This document shows, one piece after another, positions 1-11,535 of a DNA stretch of 64,000 nucleotides; within the stretch, counting starts at the first letter, position 1, and each line of letters begins with the position of its first letter. A model generated the notes under the pieces. That model was not told the DNA's origin and searched no databases. It saw only the letters and a list, made by a program, of their open reading frames with translations. The stretch comes from Carya illinoinensis (lineage: Eukaryota > Streptophyta > Magnoliopsida > Fagales > Juglandaceae), in contig NC_056764.1 in NCBI RefSeq assembly GCF_018687715.1, positions 16,293,501 to 16,357,500 of the forward strand. Direction: 5' to 3'. The translations under genes were made by a program, and so were the position numbers.

Positions 1-684
1 CTGGCTCTGTGCCACACCGCAGGTAATGACTACGCATGTGACACCTAAACGAGTGATGCCCAGACTCGTGCCCTGTGCGTACCTGGCCAAGCCATCCTCT
101 AGTCCCCGCCACTTTAGGGACCACGGAGTCGACACGACAGCGTTACCGTATCGTGCGATCCGGTCGTCGTCCTGCGACAATACAGGAGATGTCACTCAGT
201 ATTATCCACTCCCGAGTGACCAGAGGAGCTCCACCGAGATAATAATTCATCCCGGCTTGGGCACGTAAGACACACGCACCCAAAAACCATTTACGCCAAT
301 AAAACAGGATTTTCTCGATTAAAACAAAATGCACATAAACACAATATGCAACTCACGCCTCATGGCTCAAATAATCAATCAATGACAAACAACCAAAACC
401 AAGCACTCCCTCCTCAATCCATCCGACCCCCGAACTCCTCGGACTCAGTCCGGAATCAGCCAACCAACAACAATTAATTTATTGAATGAGAAAAATATAT
501 TTAAATCTAAAAGTAGGATTTGGAAAATACTTACAGCGCTATATGGTATTTTTAGAAAGCTCGTGGCGTTGCAAATGGCGGAAGGAAAGCAACGTAACAG
601 TGAAATTTCATTGTGGCCGTGGGTTGTAAAATACCCACTTTTGAACGGGGACAAACCAAGGCTCGGGATTGATGAGGAAGAGTC
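1..684 (-). repeat. Truncated LTR A of the gypsy array (window-edge partial)
   Basis: Matches 6098-6781 almost perfectly (I saw two substitutions) and matches 12195-12860 with clearly more differences. After the shared stretch ending near 671-684 it switches abruptly into integrase C-terminal sequence, where complete LTR C continues for roughly another 730 bp. In element orientation the missing part is the start of the 3' LTR. Confidence 0.85.
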
Positions 685-691
685 ACCTTCT

Positions 692-2012
692 TCAAGGACG
701 ATACGTGGAAGACATCATGAATATCCCCAAAATACTCTGCAAAGTAACTCTATAGGCGATGGACCCTACCTTCTCCAGAATCTGAAAAGGGCCGACATAC
801 CTCGGATTTAGTTTACTCTTCTTACCAAAACGCTTAACACCTCTCATGGGAGAGACTTTGAGATAAACCCAATCACCTTCTTCAAAAGATAACTCTCTCC
901 TCCTGGTATCAGCGTAGCTTTTCTGGTGACTCTGAGTTGCCGCCATTTTATCCCTGATGATTCGAACTTGGCTTTGCATCTCTTGAATTATTTCGAGTCC
1001 AATTATCCTACTCTCCCCGACACAAGGGCGATCTGCACTTCCTCCCGTAAAAAGCTTCATAGGGAGCCATCTGAATGGTTGCATGGAAGCTATTATTATA
1101 TGCAAACTCTATGAGCGGCAAATGGTTTTCCCAACTCCCTTGAAATTCCATGACACATGCTCACAACATGTCTTCAAGGGTCTGAATGGTGCACTCTAAT
1201 TGGCCATCTGTTTGTGGGTGATATGCAGTACTGAACTTCAACTTAGTACCCAAAGCTAGCTGCAAACTCTTCCAGAACTGGGACGTGAACCTTGGGTCTC
1301 GATCCGACACTATACTCTTTGGTATGCCATGCAGCCGCACTATCTCTTTCACGTACAAGCGTGTCAACTTACCTAAGGAATCGGTCTTATTAACAGGCAA
1401 GAAATGAGCACTCTTCGTTAACTGGTCAACAATCACCCAAACAGAATTTTTCCCACTAGGCGTTCTCGGCAAACCCACTACAAAGTCTATCGTGATGTCA
1501 TCCCATTTCCACTCAGGAATAGGGAGGGGTTGGAGCATACCTGCGGGTCTTTGATGCTCTGCCTTGACTTGACGGCATGTGTGGCATTTCTCAACATACA
1601 AGGCAATATCCCTCTTCATTCCATCCCACCAATAATTTTTCTTCAAGTCCCGGTACATCTTCGTACTGCCGAGATGAACTGAATAAGGGGCCGTATGAGC
1701 TTCTGCCATGATCCGCTCCTTAAATTCTGAATCCTTGGGGACCACTCTGCGATCTCGGAACCAAAGTATTCCATCTTTATCCATACTATAGTGCAATGGC
1801 CCTCGAGATTTTCTGACTCTTTTTCTGATATTCAGCAGCTTCGGATCCTTCCTTCGAAGAGTCTTCAATTCCTCAAAATTAGTTACCCGAACATCAAGAA
1901 CTGAAGATAGAATCTCTTCTTGCTGTGAACTTTCAATAAGGAGCCTTCTCATCCCACAAAGCAAAGAATCTAATTCTGACGACTCGGCTTCATCTTCCAA
2001 GTGCGATTTTCA
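692..2012 (-). pseudogene. Ty3/gypsy integrase, unit A (broken)
   Basis: Integrase would insert the element's cDNA into the chromosome. The HHCC zinc finger is visible (H..H near HTAPYSVH, then CHTCRQ), followed by the catalytic core with D in the DDITIDF block, D in IVSDRDPRF and E in DGQLECT. The C-terminal part has the SYADTRRR and RYVGPFQIL blocks. It is broken by a TGA at 2010-2012 (at the ALS*K boundary, probably from CGA), a TGA at 1161-1163 just after the EDML block, a frameshift near 1010 and another near 740, after which the typical VFHVSSLKK end appears in another frame. The frame runs straight into the truncated LTR, so the 3' untranslated region is gone. Confidence 0.88.
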
Positions 2013-3278
2013 GCTCAAAGCATCAGCAACTATATTTGCCTTCCCTGGATGATACTTGATCTCACACTGGTAGTCACTGATTAACTCTAGCCATCGCCTC
2101 TGCCTCATGTTCAGATTTTTTTAGGAAAACAAGTGCTTCAAGCTCTTGTGATCGGTGTATACTTCACAAGCTTCCCCGTACAAAAAGTGCCGCCAGATCT
2201 TGAGAGCAAAAACAATCGCAGCCAATTCCAAATCATGCGTCAGATAATTCTTCTCATGGTCCTTTAGCTGACGAGATGCATAGGCAACAACCTGTCCTTC
2301 CTGCATAAGGACACAACCCAAACCAAAGTTAGACGCATCGCTGAAGACTACGAATGGCTTATGCGGTTCTGGAAGCGCTAACACTGGTGCCGTCGTCAAC
2401 CTGGTCTTCAATTCTTGGAAGCTTCTCTCACACTTATCTGACCAAACAAATTCTGCATTCTTCCGAGTCAAAGCTGTGAGAGGTCCGGATAGGCGAGCAA
2501 ATCCCTCCACAAATCTTCGGTAGTATCCGGCAAGTCCCAAGAAACTCTGAATCTCGTGCACTGTAGTCAGATGCTGCCATGACAAAATGGCTTCCACCTT
2601 ACTAGGATCAACAGCCACTCCATCTCGAGAAATCACATGCCCAAGAAATATGACTTCCTCCAACCAGAATTCACACTTGCTGAGCTTGGTGTACAACTGG
2701 TGTTCTCTCAATTTCCCAAGTACTAGACAAAGATGATACACATGCTCTTCAACATCTCGGGAATAAATCATAATATCATCAATGAATACTACCACAAAGG
2801 AATCCAGATAAGGTTGAAATACTCGATTCATTAAATCCATAAAAGCAGCAGGGGCATTAGCTAGCCCAAACGGCATCACCTTAAATTCATAATGCCCATA
2901 TCTCGACCTGAAAGCAGTTTTAGGCACATCCTTGTCTCTGATTCTCAGCTGGTAGTATCCCGACCTCAAATCAATCTTCGAGAACACGGCTGCTCCTTGA
3001 AACTGATCAAATAAATCATCTATCCGCGGGAGAGGATATTTATTTTTGATGGTCACCTTATTTAATTCCCGATAATTGATGCAAATACAGAGGGTTCCAT
3101 CTTTCTTTTCAACGAACAACACTGGCGCACCCCACGGCGAAGTACTAGGCTGAATAAATCCCTTAGCTACCAGCTCTTGCAACTGAGTCTTCAACTCTTT
3201 TAATTCAGCCGGTGCCATGCGAGAAGGAGCTTTATGTACAGGAGCCGCTCCAGGTTTTATGTCTATAAGAAACTCCAT
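2013..3278 (-). pseudogene. Ty3/gypsy reverse transcriptase and RNase H, unit A (broken)
   Basis: Reverse transcriptase plus RNase H, which copy element RNA into DNA. From the N-terminus: [11 protein letters not shown], the [15 protein letters not shown] block, [34 protein letters not shown], the catalytic [16 protein letters not shown], and the RNase H start [14 protein letters not shown] with [10 protein letters not shown]. The start is fused to the protease in intact relatives, but here a one-base shift near 3275 separates them. An in-frame TAA at 2121-2123 cuts the RNase H end; beyond it the NLRQRRW-like and [14 protein letters not shown] blocks are still readable. The RT catalytic aspartates are intact. 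Confidence 0.9.
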
Positions 3279-3819
3279 TTCTCGGGTAGTCCAGGCAAAT
3301 CATCTACAAACACATCGGGGAATTCTTCAACTGGAATGTCTACCAAAGACTTCTTCTCAGATGGCGTGGACACCATCTGGAGTAAGAATGCATCCGCTCC
3401 CCATGCAATCTCTCTTCTTGCTTGAATTGCCGATATAATTACCGGCTTTTCTTTTAACTTACTTCCCGCAAATTCCAGACAATCACCATCTAGAAGCTGG
3501 AAGGTAATTACTCGACTTCTGCAATTAATACTTGCAGAATATCGGTATAGCCAATCCATCCCGAGGATGATATCAAAACCCAACAGCTTAAACACCACCA
3601 AATCAGCATCCAAGAACCTTCCATCAAAATTTAACGGGCATCCCAAAGCAACCTTGGAACACCACACCATTTCACCATCGGGTAATGCCACTACCAATGA
3701 CTTTGGTAAAGGTTCCGTGACCAAATTACACATCCGCGCAAACGTAGAAGATACAAATGACTGTGAAGCACCCGAATCAAACAAAGTGCAAGCATAAAAC
3801 TCATACAAACGGACTCTCC
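3263..3819 (-). pseudogene. Ty3/gypsy aspartic protease, unit A
   Basis: Retroviral-type aspartic protease that would cut the Gag-Pol polyprotein. The active-site block LFDSGASQSFVS is intact, followed by ILGMDWLYRY, the typical second protease landmark. The C-terminus reaches [13 protein letters not shown], the standard linker to RT, then leaves frame about 3275. The true upstream junction is probably at 3819, the end of an intron-like insert, because RVRLYEF continues the gag reading exactly when that insert is removed. Confidence 0.87.
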
Positions 3820-3921
3820 CTGAACCAAACACATTAACCCATGAAATCCCAAAAAACAAAGGAGAAACCAAATACACCAAAAATTAAATCCAACATAAAA
3901 TTAAATTAAATTAATCCATAC
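3820..3921 (-). other. Intron-like GT-AG insert between gag and protease, unit A
   Basis: On the minus strand this 102-bp stretch begins GTATGG and ends TTGGTTCAG, and is strongly T-rich as plant introns are. Removing it joins ATA-G to GG-AGA and gives a continuous VIIG-RVRLYEF reading, which fits the usual gag/protease junction. Left in, it ends Gag at a TAA three codons after the G of the junction (3911-3913). Splicing is an inference from sequence only. A simple insertion is the alternative. Confidence 0.5.
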
Positions 3922-5053
3922 CTATAATTACTCCAGCATCATGGGTCGCTGGTGCCTCATCATCCACATCTCCGGGTGTGATAGCATAAACCCGGGCTTG
4001 CACTGCTTGCCTTGGATTTGCTCTTCCACCGCGTCTACCTCCACGGCTTCCTTGAACTGATCTTGGACACTCATGGGCAAAGTGACCCTGCTGGCCACAA
4101 TTATAACATCGAGCCCCACCAGAAGGGCACTCACCCACATAGGCTCTATTACAAACTCCGCAAATAGGCACACTTCCTCCCATGCGAACACTTGAGGATG
4201 CTTGCGATCGAGTTCCGGTCCGCTGAACAAATTTATGAGGCGAACCCGAGCTGCTTCCTTCACTAGAAAAACTCCGCCTCTTATGCCCTGGAGGGGATCC
4301 CATACTCAGATTATTCTCTCGCTCCACAAGGGTGGCCACATCCACTAAGTCCTGGAAAGTGGGTATCTGGTGACTGACCACCATACGGCGTATGTCAGGG
4401 CATTGTCCCTCCTGAAAACGCTCAGCTCGCATCTCCTCTGTGGCGATGAGGTGGGGAGCAAACCGCCCAAGTTCTATAAATCTTCAGGCGTATTGTTCCA
4501 CTGTCGTGCTCCCTTGAACCAAATTTGAGAACTCTCTTGTCTTTTGCTTCCTTATAGAAGCGGGAAAGAAGCGGTCGTTAAATTCTTTCTTGAAGCGCTG
4601 CCAGGTCACAGCGGTGAAAGATCCCAATTCTGCTTCCAGCATCACCCTCTTGGTATCCCACCAATTAGAAGCGGTGCCTTGCAACAGATAGCTGGCATAG
4701 AGTACTTGTTGCACCTCAGTGCAACCACACACCTCAAAAGTTCTTTCCAAGTCCTTGATCCACTTTCCAGCTTGAAGTGGATCCTCTTCTCCAGTGAAGT
4801 GTGGAGTCCTATGCGCCAGAAAGCGCTCATAGGTGCATCCGGCTTGCACCATGCTACTAGATTCTCCCGGGTATAGCCAAGGCACTCCCTGATGTGGCCA
4901 AAGACCTCCTGGTTGCGGCCAAAGTCCTCCTTGTTGCGGACAAGGCCCTCCTTGTGGTGGCCAGGGACCCCCTTGTTGTGGCCAAGGTCCTCCTGGTTGT
5001 GGCCAAGGCCCTGTCTGCTGTGGCCTAAAATTCTGCTGCATAAACTCCGTCAT
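3922..5053 (-). pseudogene. Ty3/gypsy gag, unit A (one nonsense codon)
   Basis: Gag builds the virus-like particle. The N-terminus holds about eight copies of a PWPQQGG-type repeat (residues roughly 13-58), then the retrotransposon gag core (YERFLAHRTPHFTGEEDP to FNDRFFPASIRKQKTREF and LVQGSTTVEQYA). A TGA at 4484-4486 interrupts it; the frame resumes at once with RFIELGRFAPHL. Near the C-terminus is a CCHC knuckle, CYNCGQQGHFAHEC, followed by a G/R-rich stretch. The start Met at 5053 is the first in frame; upstream sequence is A-rich leader. Confidence 0.88.
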
Positions 5054-5424
5054 ATGCCGTATTGCTTGGGCTATGGAGTCATCTCTTGATGTATTGTCCC
5101 GTGGCTCCTAAGTAGATTTCCTTGGTCTCACAATTTTTCCTGCCACCACAACCTTTGACCCCTTTAAGAAAACAAAAACAAATAAAACCAACAACACACA
5201 AAAATAAAAACCAAAGACCAACACCACATAATAAGAAACAAAAAGAAACCAGCTTGCAAAAACATAACTAAATAAATAAAAACAAACAACCAAGCTCAAA
5301 CAAATAAAACAAATCAAAACAAATCAAATAACAACTTTACTTAACATAATTTTTAAAACACAACCTTAAAAAAAAACATTCTGGTACTACCTATGGGACA
5401 TGTGGTTTTACCCAGAGCCAAACC
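5054..5424 (-). other. Gypsy leader between primer site and gag, unit A
   Basis: A-rich on the plus strand (T-rich in element sense), about 370 bp, with no supported coding. It is the 5' untranslated leader between the primer-binding site and gag. The same stretch in unit B is 11151-11521. Confidence 0.6.
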
Positions 5425-5436
5425 GCTCTGATAACA
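5425..5436 (-). promoter_or_regulatory. Primer-binding site (tRNA-Met type), unit A
   Basis: In element sense it reads TGTTATCAGAGC, one base off the common plant initiator-Met primer site TGGTATCAGAGC, two bases inside the LTR end CACA. It fixes the LTR boundary at 5439 and the element's orientation. Confidence 0.8.
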
Positions 5437-5438
5437 CC

Positions 5439-6781
5439 TGTGACGCCCCCAAATCCCCACGCACGAACACGGGAAAATCGAGATGTCCGGATGATGACAT
5501 CACGGGTCATCACCCTATCGACGTGTGCCCAGTGTGTGTATAAGCAACGAATGTGCACGAGAAATATGCAGCGAAAAGCAAGTCAATAACTAAGTACTAG
5601 AATTTTTTTCTTGTTTAATACAAAATTGTTCAAAACATACATAAATAAATATTACAAGACACAAATATTGTTTTAAACCAAATACAAAACATAACATCAG
5701 CATCCTGGCGGAGCAGCATCCTCGGGCTCAGCCTCCTCCTCCTTATCCTCAATCTCTGCACCAAAATCTACGATACCAAAAATGGTGCCGCAGGTAAGTA
5801 AACTCCAAACACCACTAGATAAAAACATATAAAACTCAAACAATGTACATGCGCCATAAAACCATAATTTTTTCCACGCACGCCAAAAACCCATTTGGCC
5901 CACAAAACATATCCTTAAAACCAAGCCTCGCCATTATCCCAGATAATGGCCCAAACCACCATTTTCCCAGAAAATTGATCAGAAGCCTCGAAAACCAAAG
6001 CTCGCCATTTTCCCAGAAAATGGCCCACATCTGAAAACCATAAAAACAATCCGATTATGCATGTACCATGATCTCCTCTAGGGATCATTCGCACAGCCTG
6101 GCTCTGTGCCACACCGCAGGTAATGACTACGCATGTGACACCTAAACGAGTGATGCCCAGACTCGTGCCCTGTGCGTACCTGGCCAAGCCATCCTCTAGT
6201 CCCCGCCACTTTAGGGACCACGGAGTCGACACGACAGCGTTACCGTATCGTGCGATCCGGTCGTCGTCCTGCGACAATACAGGAGATGTCACTCAGTATT
6301 ATCCACTCCCGAGTGACCAGAGGAGCTCCACCGAGATAATAATTCATCCCGGCTTGGGCACGTAAGACACACGCACCCAAAAACCATTTACGCCAATAAA
6401 ACAGGATTTTCTCGATTAAAACAAAATGCACATAAACACAATATGCAACTCACGCCTCATGGCTCAAATAATCAAGCAATGACAAACAACCAAAACCAAG
6501 CACTCCCTCCTCAATCCATCCGACCCCCGAACTCCTCGGACTCAGTCCGGAATCAGCCAACCAACAACAATTAATTTATTGAATGAGAAAAATATATTTA
6601 AATCTAAAAGTAGGGTTTGGAAAATACTTACAGCGCTATATGGTATTTTTAGAAAGCTCGTGGCGTTGCAAATGGCGGAAGGAAAGCAACGTAACAGTGA
6701 AATTTCATTGTGGCCGTGGGTTGTAAAATACCCACTTTTGAACGGGGACAAACCAAGGCTCGGGATTGATGAGGAAGAGTC
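5439..6781 (-). repeat. Truncated LTR B between the two gypsy units
   Basis: Starts TGTGACGCCCC next to the primer site and runs about 1.34 kb before fusing to integrase sequence of unit B at the same junction as LTR A. It serves as 5' LTR for unit A and as a truncated 3' LTR for unit B. Against LTR C it differs at several percent (about nine differences in the first 130 bp), although the two internal regions are nearly identical. Confidence 0.88.
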
Positions 6782-6788
6782 ACCTTCT

Positions 6789-8109
6789 TCAAGGACGATA
6801 CGTGGAAGACATCATGAATATCCCCAAAATACTCTGCAAAGTAACTCTATAGGCGATGGACCCTACCTTCTCCAGAATCTGAAAAGGGCCGACATACCTC
6901 GGATTTAGTTTACTCTTCTTACCAAAACGCTTAACACCTCTCATGGGAGAGACTTTGAGATAAACCCAATCACCTTCTTCAAAAGATAACTCTCTCCTCC
7001 TGGTATCAGCGTAGCTTTTCTGGTGACTCTGAGTTGCCGCCATTTTATCCCTGATGATTCGAACTTGGCTTTGCATCTCTTGAATTATTTCGAGTCCAAT
7101 TATCCTACTCTCCCCGACACAAGGGCGATCTGCACTTCCTCCCGTAAAAAGCTTCATAGGGAGCCATCTGAATGGTTGCATGGAAGCTATTATTATATGC
7201 AAACTCTATGAGCGGCAAATGGTTTTCCCAACTCCCTTGAAATTCCATGACACATGCTCACAACATGTCTTCAAGGGTCTGAATGGTGCACTCTAATTGG
7301 CCATCTGTTTGTGGGTGATATGCAGTACTGAACTTCAACTTAGTACCCAAAGCTAGCTGCAAACTCTTCCAGAACTGGGACGTGAACCTTGGGTCTCGAT
7401 CCGACACTATACTCTTTGGTATGCCATGCAGCCGCACTATCTCTTTCACGTACAAGCGTGTCAACTTACCTAAGGAATCGGTCTTATTAACAGGCAAGAA
7501 ATGAGCACTCTTCGTTAACTGGTCAACAATCACCCAAACAGAATTTTTCCCACTAGGCGTTCTCGGCAAACCCACTACAAAGTCTATCGTGATGTCATCC
7601 CATTTCCACTCAGGAATAGGGAGGGGTTGGAGCATACCTGCGGGTCTTTGATGCTCTGCCTTGACTTGACGGCATGTGTGGCATTTCTCAACATACAAGG
7701 CAATATCCCTCTTCATTCCATCCCACCAATAATTTTTCTTCAAGTCCCGGTACATCTTCGTACTGCCGAGATGAACTGAATAAGGGGCCGTATGAGCTTC
7801 TGCCATGATCCGCTCCTTAAATTCTGAATCCTTGGGGACCACTCTGCGATCTCGGAACCAAAGTATTCCATCTTTATCCATACTATAGTGCAATGGCCCT
7901 CGAGATTTTCTGACTCTTTTTCTGATATTCAGCAGCTTCGGATCCTTCCTTCGAAGAGTCTTCAATTCCTCAAAATTAGTTACCCGAACATCAAGAACTG
8001 AAGATAGAATCTCTTCTTGCTGTGAACTTTCAATAAGGAGCCTTCTCATCCCACAAAGCAAAGAATCTAATTCTGACGACTCGGCTTCATCTTCCAAGTG
8101 CGATTTTCA
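6789..8109 (-). pseudogene. Ty3/gypsy integrase, unit B (broken)
   Basis: Copy of the unit A integrase 6097 bp further right, with the same HHCC and DDE blocks and the same lesions: TGA at 8107-8109, TGA at 7258-7260, frameshifts near 7107 and 6837, and the same fusion into truncated LTR B. I saw no difference from unit A in the translated blocks. Shared lesions mean the element was dead before the unit was duplicated. Confidence 0.88.
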
Positions 8110-9375
8110 GCTCAAAGCATCAGCAACTATATTTGCCTTCCCTGGATGATACTTGATCTCACACTGGTAGTCACTGATTAACTCTAGCCATCGCCTCTGC
8201 CTCATGTTCAGATTTTTTTAGGAAAACAAGTGCTTCAAGCTCTTGTGATCGGTGTATACTTCACAAGCTTCCCCGTACAAAAAGTGCCGCCAGATCTTGA
8301 GAGCAAAAACAATCGCAGCCAATTCCAAATCATGCGTCAGATAATTCTTCTCATGGTCCTTTAGCTGACGAGATGCATAGGCAACAACCTGTCCTTCCTG
8401 CATAAGGACACAACCCAAACCAAAGTTAGACGCATCGCTGAAGACTACGAATGGCTTATGCGGTTCTGGAAGCGCTAACACTGGTGCCGTCGTCAACCTG
8501 GTCTTCAATTCTTGGAAGCTTCTCTCACACTTATCTGACCAAACAAATTTTGCATTCTTCCGAGTCAAAGCTGTGAGAGGTCCGGATAGGCGAGCAAATC
8601 CCTCCACAAATCTTCGGTAGTATTCGGCAAGTCCCAAGAAACTCTGAATCTCGTGCACTGTAGTCAGATGCTGCCATGACAAAATGGCTTCCACCTTACT
8701 AGGATCAACAGCCACTCCATCTCGAGAAATCACATGCCCAAGAAATATGACTTCCTCCAACCAGAATTCACACTTGCTGAGCTTGGTGTACAACTGGTGT
8801 TCTCTCAATTTCCCAAGTACTAGACAAAGATGATACACATGCTCTTCAACATCTCGGGAATAAATCATAATATCATCAATGAATACTACCACAAAGGAAT
8901 CCAGATAAGGTTGAAATACTCGATTCATTAAATCCATAAAAGCAGCAGGGGCATTAGCTAGCCCAAACGGCATCACCTTAAATTCATAATGCCCATATCT
9001 CGACCTGAAAGCAGTTTTAGGCACATCCTTGTCTCTGATTCTCAGCTGGTAGTATCCCGACCTCAAATCAATCTTCGAGAACACGGCTGCTCCTTGAAAC
9101 TGATCAAATAAATCATCTATCCGCGGGAGAGGATATTTATTTTTGATGGTCACCTTATTTAATTCCCGATAATTGATGCAAATACAGAGGGTTCCATCTT
9201 TCTTTTCAACGAACAACACTGGCGCACCCCACGGCGAAGTACTAGGCTGAATAAATCCCTTAGCTACCAGCTCTTGCAACTGAGTCTTCAACTCTTTTAA
9301 TTCAGCCGGTGCCATGCGAGAAGGAGCTTTATGTACAGGAGCCGCTCCAGGTTTTATGTCTATAAGAAACTCCAT
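8110..9375 (-). pseudogene. Ty3/gypsy reverse transcriptase and RNase H, unit B (broken)
   Basis: Same domain order as unit A with FIDDIMIYS intact and the same TAA (8218-8220) inside RNase H. Two amino-acid changes from unit A are visible: GLAGYYRRF reads GLAEYYRRF, and NAEF reads NAKF, both single transitions. Frame start near 9375 is again one base out of phase with the protease. Confidence 0.9.
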
Positions 9376-9916
9376 TTCTCGGGTAGTCCAGGCAAATCAT
9401 CTACAAACACATCGGGGAATTCTTCAACTGGAATGTCTACCAAAGACTTCTTCTCAGATGGCGTGGACACCATCTGGAGTAAGAATGCATCCGCTCCCCA
9501 TGCAATCTCTCTTCTTGCTTGAATTGCCGATATAATTACCGGCTTTTCTTTTAACTTACTTCCCGCAAATTCCAGACAATCACCATCTAGAAGCTGGAAG
9601 GTAATTACTCGACTTCTGCAATTAATACTTGCAGAATATCGGTATAGCCAATCCATCCCGAGGATGATATCAAAACCCAACAGCTTAAACACCACCAAAT
9701 CAGCATCCAAGAACCTTCCATCAAAATTTAACGGGTATCCCAAAGCAACCTTGGAACACCACACCATTTCACCATCGGGTAATGCCACTACCAATGACTT
9801 TGGTAAAGGTTCCGTGACCAAATTACACATCCGCGCAAACGTAGAAGATACAAATGACTGTGAAGCACCCGAATCAAACAAAGTGCAAGCATAAAACTCA
9901 TACAAACGGACTCTCC
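9360..9916 (-). pseudogene. Ty3/gypsy aspartic protease, unit B
   Basis: Same as unit A: LFDSGASQSFVS active site and ILGMDWLYRY, ending at LPGLP before the shared frameshift. One change (LGC to LGY) separates it from unit A. Confidence 0.87.
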
Positions 9917-10018
9917 CTGAACCAAACACATTAACCCATGAAATCCCAAAAAACAAAGGAGAAACCAAATACACCAAAAATTAAATCCAACATAAAATTA
10001 AATTAAATTAATCCATAC
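9917..10018 (-). other. Intron-like GT-AG insert between gag and protease, unit B
   Basis: Same 102-bp insert with the same GTATGG start, CAG end and frame-restoring behaviour as in unit A; I see no change in it between the copies. Being a recent copy of unit A it is not independent evidence for splicing. Confidence 0.5.
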
Positions 10019-11150
10019 CTATAATTACTCCAGCATCATGGGTCGTTGGTGCCTCATCATCCACATCTCCGGGTGTGATAGCATAAACCCGGGCTTGCAC
10101 TGCTTGCCTTGGATTTGCTCTTCCACCGCGTCTACCTCCACGGCTTCCTTGAACTGATCTTGGACACTCATGGGCAAAGTGACCCTGCTGGCCACAATTA
10201 TAACATCGAGCCCCACCAGAAGGGCACTCACCCACATAGGCTCTATTACAAACTCCGCAAACAGGCACACTTCCTCCCATGCGAACACTTGAGGATGCTT
10301 GCGATCGAGTTCCGGTCCGCTGAACAAATTTATGAGGCGAACCCGAGCTGCTTCCTTCACTAGAAAAACTCCGCCTCTTATGCCCTGGAGGGGATCCCAT
10401 ACTCAGATTATTCTCTCGCTCCACAAGGGTGGCCACATCCACTAAGTCCTGGAAAGTGGATATCTGGTGACTGACCACCATACGGCGTATGTCAGGGCAT
10501 TGTCCCTCCTGAAAACGCTCAGCTCGCATCTCCTCTGTGGCGATGAGGTGGGGAGCAAACCGCCCAAGTTCTATAAATCTTCAGGCGTATTGTTCCACTG
10601 TCGTGCTCCCTTGAACCAAATTTGAGAACTCTCTTGTCTTTTGCTTCCTTATAGAAGCGGGAAAGAAGCGGTCGTTAAATTCTTTCTTGAAGCGCTGCCA
10701 GGTCACAGCGGTGAAAGATCCCAATTCTGCTTCCAGCATCACCCTCTTGGTATCCCACCAATTAGAAGCGGTGCCTTGCAACAGATAGCTGGCATAGAGT
10801 ACTTGTTGCACCTCAGTGCAACCACACACCTCAAAAGTTCTTTCCAAGTCCTTGATCCACTTTTCAGCTTGAAGTGGATCCTCTTCTCCAGTGAAGTGTG
10901 GAGTCCTATGCGCCAGAAAGCGCTCATAGGTGCATCCGGCTTGCACCATGCTACTAGATTCTCCCAGGTATAGCCAAGGCACTCCCTGATGTGGCCAAAG
11001 ACCTCCTGGTTGCGGCCAAAGTCCTCCTTGTTGCGGACAAGGCCCTCCTTGTGGTGGCCAGGGACCCCCTTGTTGTGGCCAAGGTCCTCCTGGTTGTGGC
11101 CAAGGCCCTGTCTGCTGTGGCCTAAAATTCTGCTGCATAAACTCCGTCAT
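10019..11150 (-). pseudogene. Ty3/gypsy gag, unit B (one nonsense codon)
   Basis: Same PWPQQGG-type repeats, gag core, TGA (10581-10583) and CCHC knuckle as unit A. Substitutions relative to A include QIP to QIS, PICG to PVCG, PGE to LGE and AGK to AEK, all from single transitions. Confidence 0.88.
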
Positions 11151-11521
11151 ATGCCGTATTGCTTGGGCTATGGAGTCATCTCTTGATGTATTGTCCCGTG
11201 GCTCCTAAGTAGATTTCCTTGGTCTCACCATTTTTCCTGCCACCACAACCTTTGACCCCTTTAAGAAAACAAAAACAAATAAAACCAACAACACACAAAA
11301 ACAAAAACCAAAGACCAACACCACATAATAAGAAACAAAAAGAAACCAGCTTGCAAAAACATAACTAAATAAATAAAAACAAACAACCAAGCTCAAACAA
11401 ATAAAACAAATCAAAACAAATCAAATAACAACTTTACTTAACATAATTTTTAAAACACAACCTTAAAAAAAAACATTCTGGTACTACCTATGGGACATGT
11501 GGTTTTACTCAGAGCCAAACC

Positions 11522-11533
11522 GCTCTGATAACA
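11522..11533 (-). promoter_or_regulatory. Primer-binding site (tRNA-Met type), unit B
   Basis: Same TGTTATCAGAGC as in unit A, two bases from the LTR C boundary at 11536. Confidence 0.8.
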
Positions 11534-11535
11534 CC

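Noticed and set aside
26..268. 80-codon open frame in the gypsy LTR, repeated at 6123-6365
   Set aside because: It lies wholly in LTR sequence; the repeat is the tandem unit itself, and LTR C has a diverged, shifted version. No protein motif.
482..811. 109-codon plus-strand frame, repeated at 6579-6908
   Set aside because: It crosses the LTR/integrase deletion junction on the antisense strand, so it is an accident of the fusion.
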